NCBI RefSeq assembly: GCF_021725675.1
Contig: NZ_JAKJPO010000004.1
Coordinates: 248,001-312,000, forward strand
Reading direction: 5' to 3'
From: Marilutibacter chinensis
Lineage (GTDB): Bacteria > Pseudomonadota > Gammaproteobacteria > Xanthomonadales > Xanthomonadaceae
Length of the DNA: 64,000 nucleotides
Shown: piece after piece, positions 10,288-21,916 of the stretch
How the letters are laid out: each line of letters begins with the position of its first letter
Position numbering within the stretch: the stretch's first letter is position 1
Notes under the pieces: generated by a model
Seen by the model: only the letters and a program-made list of their open reading frames with translations
What the model was told of the DNA's origin: nothing
Databases searched by the model: none
Program-made: the position numbers and the translations under genes

Positions 10288-11189
10288 TGGGGCGGGCATC
10301 CCTGCTTCTGAAACGAATGCTGTGGGCCGCGATCGGGGCGACGGTCGCCTGGTATGTCTGGCGGAACGTCGGCCAGTTGCGCGAATACGGCCATGGCTTC
10401 GATTTTCGATTCGTAGCCCTGTCCATCGTGTTCGCCATGCTCGCGTACCTGCTCAACATTCAGGTGTGGACGCGAATCGCCAACCATTGTGGCGCTCATG
10501 CCAGCTGGTCGGAGCATGCACGCGCATGGTCGATTTCGCGCCTGGGGCGGTATGTGCCGGGCAAGGTCGCGACGATATACCTGCGCCTGGAACGCTACCC
10601 CGATACCCACAAGATAAGTGCCGGGGTTTCCCTGTACGTCGAGATCATGTCCTCGCTGATCGCGATATGCGTGTTCACCGTTTTTTTCTCCGCGCGAGGC
10701 GCGTTGCCGGTGGACCTGGTCTGGGTCGCGCTTCTTGGCGTAGGACTGGCTGCCCTGGCGATGCTGTCCTCCCGACGATTTCTCGACTTCGCGTCCAACC
10801 GGTTTCCGGTGCTGAGGAAGTTGCGCCCGCCCAGCCGGAAGGGAGGAGCGGGACTCTGGATGACGATCATCCCATTGCAGATGGGAGTGATGGTGCTGCA
10901 TGGCACAAGCCTCTACTTTGCGATCAGCGCGATATCGGAGGCTCCTGCGGCCGCCATCGTCGAGATTACCGTCTACTACTATTTCGCGGGTCTGGCCGGG
11001 ATGCTTGCACTGTTCGCGCCGGCAGGCATCGGCGTCCGGGAAGCCGTTCTCGCCGGTCTGCTGAGGACACTGATTCCGCTTCCCGCCGCCGTCGTGACCG
11101 TGGCACTGATACGGCTCGTGACCGTCGTTGCCGAACTCGGCATCAGCGCCATCTTCTACAGATTGGCCCCCTCTCGGGCATCACCGTAA
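10287..11189 (+). CDS. LPG-synthase-TM/UPF0104 membrane protein, flippase-like
   Basis: 300 residues, about eight hydrophobic helices. GRYVPGKV (with GKYIPG in many relatives) and PAGIGVREAV are signatures of the lysylphosphatidylglycerol-synthase transmembrane domain family; stand-alone members often accompany DPM1-like GT2 enzymes in glycan clusters. The start is the ATG at 10287, sharing one base with the preceding stop; a GTG at 10284 is an alternative. It ends 37 bp from the convergent GT2 gene. A role in moving a polyprenyl-linked sugar across the inner membrane is inference. Confidence 0.7.
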   Translation: MGRASLLLKRMLWAAIGATVAWYVWRNVGQLREYGHGFDFRFVALSIVFAMLAYLLNIQVWTRIANHCGAHASWSEHARAWSISRLGRYVPGKVATIYLRLERYPDTHKISAGVSLYVEIMSSLIAICVFTVFFSARGALPVDLVWVALLGVGLAALAMLSSRRFLDFASNRFPVLRKLRPPSRKGGAGLWMTIIPLQMGVMVLHGTSLYFAISAISEAPAAAIVEITVYYYFAGLAGMLALFAPAGIGVREAVLAGLLRTLIPLPAAVVTVALIRLVTVVAELGISAIFYRLAPSRASP

Positions 11190-11226
11190 GGGCCGCGTTG
11201 CCCACTTCCCTTGCCCGCTTCCCGCG

Positions 11227-12093
11227 CTACCGGGACCCGTGAAGTTCGCTTCGATAGGTCAGGGCGGTTATCTGCTCGGCGATCAAGCCAATCAGGAACA
11301 CAATCACCGAAGCGCTCAGAAGCAGGGCGCTCATGTTGGTGAACCGTCCCATCGTCGCGTAAGTCCAACCGTAGTAGCTCGCTCCAAGCAGGAAGAACCC
11401 CATCGAAGCAGGAGCGAACAGCTTCAGCGGCGAATACAGCGTCGCGATCTTGAAGATGATCAGCAGGAAGCGGATGCCGTCGCGGATCGGGCGGATATGG
11501 CTGCTGGTGCCGACCCGACGGGCGACATCGATCGGCACGTATGCCACCGGGTAGGCGCTGCGAAAGAACGCCATCGTGCTGGTGGTCGGATAGCTGAAGC
11601 CGTTCGGCAACAGGTGCAGGAACTCGCGGAAGCGCTCTGCACGGACGGCACGGAAGCCGGAGGTCAGGTCGCGGATGTCGTGCCCGGTCATCCAGCTGGC
11701 CAGGGTGTTGTAGAGGCGATTGGCCAGCCCGCGATGCAGGTTGGCCTGGCCGTTGCCGTCGCGGGCGCCCACGACCATGTCGTAACCGGCCTGGATCCGT
11801 TCCAGCAGCAACGGGATGTGGGCCGGGTCGTGCTGCCCGTCGGCATCCATGAACACGATGACCTCGCCGCCCGCAGCCCGTGCGCCGCGCTTGATCGCCG
11901 CGCCGTTGCCCATCGAGTACGGCGACGACAACACCCGCGCGCCGGCGTCACGGGCAACGATGGCGGTTTCGTCGATCGAGCCGTCGTCGACCACGATGAT
12001 CTCGGCCTCAGGCAAGGCCTGCTTCAGCGCCGGCAGCGTCCGTCGGAGCCCCTCGGACTCGTTCTTGGCCGGCAGTACTACGGAAATGCGCAT
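11227..12093 (-). CDS. GT2 glycosyltransferase, DPM1/GtrB-like (polyprenyl-phosphate sugar synthase)
   Basis: 288 residues. GT-A fold: SVVLPAKNESEGL, EIIVVDDGSIDET, GNGAAIKRGARAA and the metal-binding FMDADGQHD motif, then two C-terminal membrane helices (about 225-280). This arrangement is typical of enzymes that put one sugar on undecaprenyl or dolichyl phosphate at the inner membrane. The ATG at 12093 follows GGGGAGGGA; the frame extends upstream to 12150 but without a start supported by homology. It is convergent with the flippase-like gene and divergent from pilB. It would supply the lipid-linked donor for the GT-C enzymes upstream, which is inference. Confidence 0.75.
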   Translation of the reverse strand: MRISVVLPAKNESEGLRRTLPALKQALPEAEIIVVDDGSIDETAIVARDAGARVLSSPYSMGNGAAIKRGARAAGGEVIVFMDADGQHDPAHIPLLLERIQAGYDMVVGARDGNGQANLHRGLANRLYNTLASWMTGHDIRDLTSGFRAVRAERFREFLHLLPNGFSYPTTSTMAFFRSAYPVAYVPIDVARRVGTSSHIRPIRDGIRFLLIIFKIATLYSPLKLFAPASMGFFLLGASYYGWTYATMGRFTNMSALLLSASVIVFLIGLIAEQITALTYRSELHGSR

Positions 12094-12230
12094 GTGTCCC
12101 TCCCCTGAGCGCGTCAATTTAACCTGAATCGATGCCCCGAAAAGGTGCACTGCGTCGATTCATGACCGGTGACTCCCGCCGTCCCGGGGCTTTGCGGTAA
12201 AGTCGGCCGGGAACGGCTTTGGGGGGCTCC

Positions 12231-13949
12231 ATGAACACCGTCACGACCGCAAACCTCATCGGCATCACCGGAATCGCCCGGCGCCTGGTCATGGACGGCG
12301 CCCTCGACGAGGCCACCGCCCGCGAGGCGATGGAGTCCGCCACCACCGAGAAGAAGCCGCTGGCGAGCTACCTGGCCGAGAAGCGCCTGGTCTCCCAGCC
12401 GGCGCTGGCTGCGGCCAACTCGATCGAGTTCGGCATGCCGCTGTTCGACCCCGGCGCGCTGGACCCGACTCAGTCGGCGGTCAAGCTGGTCAACGAGGAG
12501 CTGATCCGCAAGCACAACGTGCTGCCGCTGTTCAAGCGAGGCAACCGCCTGTTCGTCGGCATAGCCGACCCGACCAACATCCATGCGCTGGACGAGATCA
12601 AGTTCCAGAGCAACCTGGTGGTGGACGCGGTGCTGGTCGACGAGGAGTCGATCCGGCGCAACCTCGACCGCTGGCTGGACAGCGCCGACGTGCTGGAGGG
12701 CGGCGACGACGAGGGCCTGGAACACCTGGAAGTCGGCAGCGGCGACGACGACGTAGGCACCGACTCCGGCGTCGACGCGAAGGGCGACGACACCCCGGTC
12801 GTGAAGTTCGTCAACAAGGTGCTGGTCGATGCGATCCGCAGGGGCGCCTCGGACATCCATTTCGAACCCTACGAGGCCGAATACCGGGTGCGCCTGCGCA
12901 TCGACGGCCTGCTCAAGCAGGTCGCCAAGGTGCCGGTCAAGCTGCAGGCCCGCATCGCCGCGCGCCTGAAGGTGATGGCCCAGCTCGATATCGCCGAGAA
13001 GCGGGTGCCGCAGGACGGTCGCATCAAACTGAACCTGTCCAAGAGCAGGCAGATCGACTTCCGCGTCAGCACCCTGCCGACCCTGTTCGGCGAGAAGATC
13101 GTGCTGCGTATCCTCGACGGCAGCGCGGCCCGGCTCGGCATCGACAAGCTGGGCTACGAGGACGACCAGAAGCAGCTGTACCTCGAGGCGATCCAGAAGC
13201 CATACGGGATGGTGCTGGTGACCGGCCCGACCGGCTCGGGCAAGACGGTGTCGCTGTACACCGCGCTGAACATCCTGAACGACGACACCCGCAACATCTC
13301 CACGGTCGAGGACCCGGTCGAGATCCGCGTGCCCGGCATCAACCAGGTGCAGATGAACGTCAAGCGCGGCATGACCTTCGCCGCCGCGCTGCGCAGCTTC
13401 CTGCGCCAGGACCCGGACGTGATCATGGTCGGCGAGATCCGCGACCTGGAAACCGCCGAGATCGGCATCAAGGCGGCCCAGACCGGCCACATGGTGCTCT
13501 CGACCCTGCATACCAACGACGCGCCGCAGACCATCGCCCGTCTGATGAACATGGGCGTGGCGCCGTACAACATCACCTCCTCGGTGACCCTGGTGATCGC
13601 CCAGCGCCTGGCCCGGCGCCTGCACGACTGCAAGCGCAAGGTCGAACTGCCCGAGCACGCGCTGCTGGCCGAGGGCTTCAGCCAGGAGGAGATCGACGCC
13701 GGCCTCACCTTGTACGACGCGGTCGGATGCCCGGACTGTACCGAAGGCTACAAGGGCCGGACCGGCATCTACCAGGTGATGCCAATGACCGAGGAGATCC
13801 AGGAGATCGTGCTGGCCGGCGGCAACGCGCTGCAGATCGCCGAAGCGGCGCAGAAGGCCGGCATCAACGATTTGCGCCAGTCGGCCCTGCGCAAGGTCAG
13901 GAACGGCGTCACCAGCCTGGCCGAGATCAATCGCGTCACCAAGGACTGA
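12231..13949 (+). CDS. pilB: Type IV pilus extension ATPase PilB
   Basis: 572 residues. N-terminal MshEN-like domain, then the GspE/PilB ATPase core with Walker A GPTGSGKT at residues 332-339, the Walker B region DVIMVGEIRD and the histidine-rich segment GHMVLSTLHTND. A C-terminal CPDC pair with an upstream Cys (RLHDCKRK) forms a zinc motif. The ATG at 12231 with GGGGGGCTCC just upstream is preferred over a TTG at 12219. The acidic linker around residues 155-180 (GGDDEG, GSGDDDVG) is characteristic of xanthomonad PilB. It powers pilin polymerisation with PilC at the inner membrane. Confidence 0.97.
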   Translation: MNTVTTANLIGITGIARRLVMDGALDEATAREAMESATTEKKPLASYLAEKRLVSQPALAAANSIEFGMPLFDPGALDPTQSAVKLVNEELIRKHNVLPLFKRGNRLFVGIADPTNIHALDEIKFQSNLVVDAVLVDEESIRRNLDRWLDSADVLEGGDDEGLEHLEVGSGDDDVGTDSGVDAKGDDTPVVKFVNKVLVDAIRRGASDIHFEPYEAEYRVRLRIDGLLKQVAKVPVKLQARIAARLKVMAQLDIAEKRVPQDGRIKLNLSKSRQIDFRVSTLPTLFGEKIVLRILDGSAARLGIDKLGYEDDQKQLYLEAIQKPYGMVLVTGPTGSGKTVSLYTALNILNDDTRNISTVEDPVEIRVPGINQVQMNVKRGMTFAAALRSFLRQDPDVIMVGEIRDLETAEIGIKAAQTGHMVLSTLHTNDAPQTIARLMNMGVAPYNITSSVTLVIAQRLARRLHDCKRKVELPEHALLAEGFSQEEIDAGLTLYDAVGCPDCTEGYKGRTGIYQVMPMTEEIQEIVLAGGNALQIAEAAQKAGINDLRQSALRKVRNGVTSLAEINRVTKD

Positions 13950-14026
13950 GCCCGCCGGAGGCAGCCATCCTGGCGATCGCCCGCCAACTGGAGACGGGTG
14001 GATTGAGGGTGTGACCGCAGTTGCTG

Positions 14027-14047
14027 TCCTGACGCGTAAGGTCAGGA
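14027..14047. repeat. Short inverted repeat between pilB and pilC
   Basis: TCCTGAC (14027-14033) and GTCAGGA (14041-14047) form a 7-bp stem with a 7-nt loop in the 239-bp pilB-pilC gap. No T-run follows. It could be a weak processing or regulatory hairpin; nothing else is apparent in this gap. Confidence 0.35.
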
Positions 14048-14188
14048 TATGCTTGGTGACGGCAATCCTGGCCATGGGTCCGGGTCGCCGGTCGCCGCGG
14101 CGGGGGAGCGTCGCGGGTCAGGCCTGGGGTTGACGCGGCTGCTCCGGCGCGTCGCCATCGCTAACTTCGTATCGACTGGGGGCTCTTC

Positions 14189-15445
14189 ATGTCCGCTACC
14201 CGTACCGCAGCCAAACCGCAGCCGGCCATCCGGCGGGCCAACCCGCTGGAGATGTTCGTCTGGGAAGGCACCGACAAGCGCGGCAAGGTGATGAAGGGCG
14301 AACAGCCCGCCAAGAGCGCGAACATGCTGCGCGCCGAGCTGCGCCGCCAGGGCATCACCCCGAAAGTGGTCAAGGCCAAGGGCAAGCCGCTCTTTGCCGC
14401 TGGTTCCAAGCCAATCACCCCGCGCGACATCGCGATCCTGAGCCGCCAGCTGGCGACGATGATGAAGTCGGGCGTGCCGATAGTGACCGCACTGGAAATC
14501 ATCAGCGGCGGCCAGAAGAATCCGAAGATGAAGACCCTGGTCAACGCGATCCGGGCGGACCTGGAGAGCGGCCTGTCGCTGTACGAGGCGTTGAGCAAGC
14601 ATCCGGTGCAGTTCGACGAGCTGTACCGCAACCTGGTCCGCGCCGGCGAGTCGGCCGGCGTGCTGGAAACCGTGCTCGACACGATCGCCAGCTACAAGGA
14701 AAACATCGAGAGCCTGAAGGGCAAGATCAAGAAGGCGCTGTACTACCCGGCCACGGTGATCGCGGTGGCGATCCTGGTCAGCGCGATCCTGCTGGTGTTC
14801 GTGGTGCCGCAGTTCGAGAAGACCTTCGCCAGCTTCGGCGCCGAACTGCCCGCATTCACCCTGATGATCCTCGCCGCCAGCGACTTCATGATCGCCTACT
14901 GGTGGGCGGTGCTGCTGGCGGTGATCGGCACCGGCGTGGCCTTCATCATGGCCAAGAACCGGGTTCCGGCGTTCGCGCACTTCCTCGACAGAATGATGCT
15001 GAAGCTGCCGATCGTCGGCCAGATCCTGCACAACTCGGCGATCGCGCGTTTCGCCCGCACCCTGGCGGTGACCTTCCAGGCCGGCGTGCCGCTGGTCGAG
15101 GCGCTGGACACGGTGGCCGGCGCGACCGGCAACGTGGTCTACGAAAAGGCGGTGCTCAGCATCCGCGACGACGTCTCGGTCGGCTACCAGGTCAACATGG
15201 CGATGAAGCAGACCAATCTGTTCCCGCACATGGTGATCCAGATGGCGGCGATCGGCGAGGAGGCCGGCGCACTCGACACGATGCTGTACAAGGTCGCCGA
15301 GTTCTACGAGGAAGAGGTCAACAACGCGGTCGACGCCCTGTCGAGCCTGCTCGAGCCGCTGATCATGATCATCCTCGGCGTGATCGTCGGCAGCATGGTC
15401 GTCGGCATGTACCTGCCGATCTTCAAACTGGCGGCGACGATCTGA
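14189..15445 (+). CDS. pilC: Type IV pilus inner-membrane platform protein PilC
   Basis: 418 residues. Two T2SSF repeats (about 85-210 and 290-410), each with RQLATMMKSGVPIV- or RTLAVTFQAGVPLV-type starts, and three long hydrophobic helices including the C-terminal one. It forms the platform turned by PilB to add pilins. The N-terminal stretch FVWEGTDKRGKVMKGE is family-typical. It is followed 3 bp later by pilD, so the two genes are probably co-transcribed. Confidence 0.97.
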   Translation: MSATRTAAKPQPAIRRANPLEMFVWEGTDKRGKVMKGEQPAKSANMLRAELRRQGITPKVVKAKGKPLFAAGSKPITPRDIAILSRQLATMMKSGVPIVTALEIISGGQKNPKMKTLVNAIRADLESGLSLYEALSKHPVQFDELYRNLVRAGESAGVLETVLDTIASYKENIESLKGKIKKALYYPATVIAVAILVSAILLVFVVPQFEKTFASFGAELPAFTLMILAASDFMIAYWWAVLLAVIGTGVAFIMAKNRVPAFAHFLDRMMLKLPIVGQILHNSAIARFARTLAVTFQAGVPLVEALDTVAGATGNVVYEKAVLSIRDDVSVGYQVNMAMKQTNLFPHMVIQMAAIGEEAGALDTMLYKVAEFYEEEVNNAVDALSSLLEPLIMIILGVIVGSMVVGMYLPIFKLAATI

Positions 15446-15448
15446 CGC

Positions 15449-16312
15449 ATGGCGTATCTGGATCAGAACCCGGCCATCGGCTATCCGCTGGTGGCCGGCC
15501 TCGGGCTGCTGGTCGGCAGCTTCCTGAACGTGGTCATCCTGCGCCTGCCCAAGCGGCTGGAGTGGGAATGGCGCCGCGACAGCCGCGAAATGCTGGGCGA
15601 GCCGGACGGCTACGACCCGCCACCGCCCGGCATCGTCGTCGAACGCTCGCACTGTCCGCATTGCAAGCACCAGCTGAGCTGGTACGAGAACATCCCGGTG
15701 TTCAGCTGGCTCGCGTTGCGCGGGCGCTGCCGCAGCTGCAAGACGCCGATCTCGATCCAGTACCCGCTGGTGGAGCTGCTGACGATGCTGCTGGTGCTGG
15801 TCAGCGTATGGCAGTTCGGCTTCGGCTGGCAGGGCTTCGGCGCCGCGCTGTTCTCGTGCTTCCTGATCGCCTTGTCGGGCATCGACTTCCGTACCCAGCT
15901 GCTGCCCGATCAGCTGACCCTGCCGTTGATGTGGTTGGGGCTGATCGCCAGCGCCGACAACCTCTACTTCCCGGTCAAACCGGCCCTGCTCGGCGCGGTC
16001 GCGGGTTATCTGAGCCTGTGGTCGGTGTGGTGGGTGTTCAAGCAGCTGACCGGCAAGGAGGGCATGGGTCACGGCGACTTCAAGCTGCTCGCCGCGATCG
16101 GCGCCTGGGTCGGACTGAAGGGCGTGCTGCCGACGATCCTGCTGTCCTCGCTGGTCGGCGCGGTGATCGGCTCGATCTGGCTGGCGGCCAAGGGCCGCGA
16201 CAAGGCCACGCCGATTCCGTTCGGCCCCTACCTTGCGATCGCCGGCTGGATCGTGTTCTTCTGGGGCGACGCGCTTATCAACCGCTACCTGGAGTATGCG
16301 AGGCTGGGCTAG
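15449..16312 (+). CDS. pilD: Prepilin peptidase/N-methyltransferase PilD
   Basis: 287 residues, multi-pass membrane protein. The cytoplasmic loop carries the tetracysteine zinc motif (CPHCKHQ and CRSCKT). The two catalytic aspartates are D146 in SGIDFRTQ and D210 in GHGDFKLL (GxGD motif). It cleaves the pilin leaders and methylates the new N-terminal Phe of both PilA copies. It lies immediately downstream of pilC. Confidence 0.97.
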   Translation: MAYLDQNPAIGYPLVAGLGLLVGSFLNVVILRLPKRLEWEWRRDSREMLGEPDGYDPPPPGIVVERSHCPHCKHQLSWYENIPVFSWLALRGRCRSCKTPISIQYPLVELLTMLLVLVSVWQFGFGWQGFGAALFSCFLIALSGIDFRTQLLPDQLTLPLMWLGLIASADNLYFPVKPALLGAVAGYLSLWSVWWVFKQLTGKEGMGHGDFKLLAAIGAWVGLKGVLPTILLSSLVGAVIGSIWLAAKGRDKATPIPFGPYLAIAGWIVFFWGDALINRYLEYARLG

Positions 16313-16326
16313 CCGGCTACTCCGCA

Positions 16327-16387
16327 GGAGCGGCGTGAGCCGCGATGGCGCCCTCATGGGAAGGTCCGGTCGCGGCTCAGGTCGCTC
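16327..16387. repeat. REP-like hairpin, copy 1
   Basis: GAGCGGCGTGAGCCGCG (16328-16344) is followed, after a 26-nt loop, by its imperfect complement at 16371-16387 (two mismatches). Related copies lie at 17247-17312 and 21777-21841. It sits in the 294-bp pilD-coaE gap, which otherwise shows nothing. Confidence 0.7.
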
Positions 16388-16606
16388 GACAGACGCGGAA
16401 CGGTGGCGAGTCCGATCGAGGTTCACGCTTCTTCTACGCCACTTCAACAGGGACCCGGAACCCGGATAAGCGAAGCGCGCCCGGGGCATCGCTCGACTCC
16501 CGTGTACGCTTTGCCTGACGAAGCCACCCATCGACTGCACCGTATGGCTCCAGCAGGAACGGCATCCGCGTCGAGGCCACTCTTCCGACTGCGACATAAT
16601 GCCGTC

Positions 16607-17227
16607 ATGAGCGGATTCATCATCGGCATCACCGGCGGAGTCGCGGCGGGCAAGAGCGCCGTCACCTCCAGATTCCAGGCGCTGGACGTGACGGTCGCTG
16701 ACGCCGACCTCGCCGCCCGGGATGCGGTCGCGCCCGGCTCCGACGGCCTCGCCGAGGTGGTCGCGGCCTTCGGCACCGGCGTACTCGCCGCCGATGGCCG
16801 GCTGGACCGCGCAGCGATGCGGGCCCGCGTATTCGCCGATTCCGCCGCCCGCGCGCGCCTGGAGGCGATCGTCCATCCCCGGGTGCGCCGGCAACTGATG
16901 GCCGAATGCGAAGCGGCGCCGGGACCGTACGCGATCGCCGCGATTCCGCTGCTCGCCGAAGGCGGCGGCCGCGAAGCCTACCCATGGCTGGACCGCATCC
17001 TGGTCGTTGACGTGCTGCCCGAGACCCAACGGCGACGCCTGACCGCACGCGACGGCATCGATGTCGCCCTGGCCGAGCGCATGATCGCCGCCCAGGCCGA
17101 CCGGCGGGAACGGCTCGCGATCGCCGACGACGTGATCGTCAACGACGGTCCGGTCGAGGCGCTGGACGCTCATGTGGCGGCGCTGGACCGGCGCTACCGG
17201 GCATTGGCCGCCACCCATCATGCGTAG
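16607..17227 (+). CDS. coaE: Dephospho-CoA kinase
   Basis: 206 residues, the usual CoaE length. P-loop GGVAAGKS at residues 10-17, then VTVADADLAAR and the lid-region motif ETQRRRLTARDG. It performs the last step of coenzyme A synthesis, phosphorylating the 3'-hydroxyl of dephospho-CoA. The ATG at 16607 is the first in-frame start that keeps the P-loop near the N-terminus; the frame runs open far upstream without homology. The order pilBCD-coaE is classic in gammaproteobacteria, although a 294-bp REP-containing gap separates it from pilD here. Confidence 0.95.
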   Translation: MSGFIIGITGGVAAGKSAVTSRFQALDVTVADADLAARDAVAPGSDGLAEVVAAFGTGVLAADGRLDRAAMRARVFADSAARARLEAIVHPRVRRQLMAECEAAPGPYAIAAIPLLAEGGGREAYPWLDRILVVDVLPETQRRRLTARDGIDVALAERMIAAQADRRERLAIADDVIVNDGPVEALDAHVAALDRRYRALAATHHA

Positions 17228-17246
17228 ACGCATGCAGAGGCGGCCG

Positions 17247-17312
17247 TAGGAGCGGTGTAAGCCGCAATGAAGCTTTCATGGAAGGCCCTATCGCGGCTCA
17301 CGCCGCTCCTAC
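17247..17312. repeat. REP-like hairpin, copy 2, between convergent genes
   Basis: TAGGAGCGGTGTAAGCCGCAAT and ATCGCGGCTCACGCCGCTCCTA face each other across a 22-nt loop with only a few mismatches. It lies between coaE and the oppositely oriented Nudix gene and could act as a bidirectional terminator. Confidence 0.8.
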
Positions 17313-17340
17313 CGCGTCCTATGCCGGCCCTGCGCTGCTG

Positions 17341-18294
17341 CTACGCGCCCGGAGGCCATAGGCCACGGATCGCGGCGATGCCCTGGGCGCCGTACCCGCG
17401 GGCCTCGACGAGGTCGTCGGGACCCAGGCCGCCGATCGCGTAGATCGGCATCGACACGTGCTCGCGCAGCTCGGCGAAGCGTGCCCAGCCGATGCCTTCC
17501 GCTCCGGGATGGCTCGCGGTCGGCCTGACGGCCCCCAGAACCACGAAATCGCAGCCGATCGCCTGCGCATGCCGGAGCTCCTCGAGCCCGTGGCAGGACG
17601 CGGCCAGCGGCATGTCGGCCGGCAGCGGGCGCCGCTTGCTGGACATCAGGGCGGCGGCCGTCAGGTGTGCGCCGACGCCCAGTGCCTCGGCGAGCGCAGG
17701 ATCGCCATTGATCAGCACGTCGACCTTCGCCTTGCGACAGCGTCGGACCGCCGCACCCGCCAGCCGTTTCCAACGCTCGCCATCGATGCCGGGCGCGCGC
17801 AGCTGGACACGGCGGATGCCGCCGGCGAGCGCCGCATCCAGTCCCGCCAGCCAGCTGGCGTCGTCCTCGCCGGGAGTCGGAGTCACCAGGTAGCGATCGG
17901 GCTGTCGCAGCGCCGCCACCACCGGAAGGTCCGCAGGCGGCATGCTGTAGCGCGACAGCTTGTCCATCGGTACCCATGCCATCGCCTGCTGCTCGCGCGC
18001 GCGCGGCGCGCCCTGCCAGTCGTCGACATGGCGCACGTCCAGTTGCAGGCGCTTGTGCGGATAGCGCTGCGGAACCCGGATCAGGGGCGCGCCGATCCGG
18101 ACGTGGATGCCGAGCTCCTCCTCGAGCTCGCGGACCAGCGCCGCCTCCGGCGACTCGCCAGGCTCGCGCTTGCCGCCCGGGAACTCCCACAGACCGGCGA
18201 GATCACGCCCCTCGGTACGGCGCGTGAGCAGCACCCGGCCACGGGCATCGCGGATCACTCCCGCGACGACTTCTACGATTCGTGTGGCCGTCAT
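17341..18294 (-). CDS. Nudix hydrolase (MutT-like) fused to ThiE-like domain
   Basis: 317 residues. The N-terminal Nudix domain has a complete box (G41-x5-E47-x7-R55E56LEEELGI), as in MutT 8-oxo-dGTP pyrophosphatases. Residues about 165-317 form a TIM-barrel resembling thiamine-phosphate synthase (RRVQLRAPG, VDVLINGDPALA, AASCHGLEEL, DFVVLGAVRPT, IYAIGGLGPDDL). This fusion recurs upstream of secA in Xanthomonas and Pseudomonas relatives. The function of the ThiE-like half is not established; genuine thiamine synthesis should not be assumed. Confidence 0.88.
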   Translation of the reverse strand: MTATRIVEVVAGVIRDARGRVLLTRRTEGRDLAGLWEFPGGKREPGESPEAALVRELEEELGIHVRIGAPLIRVPQRYPHKRLQLDVRHVDDWQGAPRAREQQAMAWVPMDKLSRYSMPPADLPVVAALRQPDRYLVTPTPGEDDASWLAGLDAALAGGIRRVQLRAPGIDGERWKRLAGAAVRRCRKAKVDVLINGDPALAEALGVGAHLTAAALMSSKRRPLPADMPLAASCHGLEELRHAQAIGCDFVVLGAVRPTASHPGAEGIGWARFAELREHVSMPIYAIGGLGPDDLVEARGYGAQGIAAIRGLWPPGA

Positions 18295-18411
18295 GGCCGT
18301 CCCTGTGCCCTCGTGTCCGACAGGCCGCGTCCGCGGCCCGCTCCAGGTTCGCCGTCGTTTACCCCTGCGCCGTCGCGAACGACGGGGCGGGACCTTCGAG
18401 GCGGAGGGCCC

Positions 18412-21153
<2,742 letters not shown>

Positions 21154-21206
21154 GGACGGAACCGGTTGGGTTGCATGAACGGGCCGGCGCACGCGCCAGG
21201 CCCCCA

Positions 21207-21229
21207 ATAAAAAAGGGCGCCTTGCGCCC
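21207..21229 (-). terminator. Rho-independent terminator just upstream of secA
   Basis: Read leftward, GGGCGC-AAG-GCGCCC is followed by TTTTTTATT: a compact 6-bp GC stem with a U-tract. It would stop transcripts arriving from the M23 gene and the repeat array, or act as an attenuator in a secA leader. Confidence 0.8.
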
Positions 21230-21257
21230 GTCTGGCACTCCGATTGTAGCTGGGGGC

Positions 21258-21740
21258 GAGGAAGCCTGCTTGCAAGGCACTGCCTTGCGGGCTTCCGAGC
21301 GCCCGGAGCGGCTGTGCCGCGCAGGGCCGGAACGAGGAAGCCTGCTTGCAAGGCACTGTCTTGCGGGCTTCTGGGCGCCAGGAGCGGCTGCGTCGCGCAG
21401 GGCCGGAAGAGGAGGCTTGGCCTTGCGGGCTTCCGAGCGCCCGGAGCGGCTGTGCCGCGCAGGGCCGGAACGAGGAAGCCTGCTTGCAAGGCACTGTCTT
21501 GCGGGCTTCTGGGCGCCAGGAGCGGCTGCGTCGCGCAGGGCCGGAAGAGGAGGCTTGCTTACGAGGCACCACCTCGCAAGCCGACGAGCGCCCCGAGCGG
21601 CCGTACCGCGCAAGACCCGGACGAGGGGATCTCCCTGCACGGCTCCGCCCCCATAAACCGACAAGCATCCGGAGACGGCTGTGCCGCGCAGGGCTGGCGC
21701 GAGGAAACCCGCATGCGGCGCTATAGCCTGGGCTTTCCAG
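21258..21740. repeat. Tandem array of about 75-bp GC-rich units
   Basis: Units start with GAGGAAGCCTGCTTGC or close variants at 21258, 21334, 21409, 21472, 21547, 21623 and 21701 (lengths 76, 75, 63, 75, 76 and 78, then decay). Units 2 and 4 are identical. 21283-21419 is repeated without mismatch at 21421-21557 (137 bp, offset 138), which shows a recent two-unit duplication. Unit 3 has lost about 13 bp. Units contain small dyads (for example around CGGCTGTGCCGCGC). There are no spacers, so it is not a CRISPR. No convincing coding frame runs through it. Confidence 0.92.
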
Positions 21741-21776
21741 ATCCCATCCCCGGGCGGATTCGAGACAGAGGCAGCC

Positions 21777-21841
21777 GTAGACGCGGCGCAAGCCGCGATC
21801 GGATCTCCCCGAAAGCAGATGGCGGCTTGCGCCGCGTCTAC
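21777..21841. repeat. REP-like hairpin, copy 3, perfect 20-bp arms
   Basis: GTAGACGCGGCGCAAGCCGC (21777-21796) is exactly complementary to 21822-21841, with a 25-nt loop. It lies 75 bp downstream of the M23 peptidase stop codon and adjoins the tandem array. It is related in core sequence to the copies at 16327 and 17247. Confidence 0.85.
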
Positions 21842-21916
21842 GCGGAGAGCCCTCAGCTTGCCTGCCCTGAATGGAAAACGGGGCACCCTCGCCCCGTCTC
21901 CACGCCACCTCGTGCT

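Noticed and set aside
12114-14075. A 653-codon open frame on the minus strand
   Set aside because: Antisense of pilB; no domain signature.
14042-17233. A 1063-codon open frame on the minus strand
   Set aside because: Antisense shadow of pilC, pilD and coaE, all of which have clear motifs on the plus strand.
21258-21740. CRISPR array
   Set aside because: Repeats are contiguous with no unique spacers, and units are about 75 bp with internal decay; this is a tandem minisatellite.
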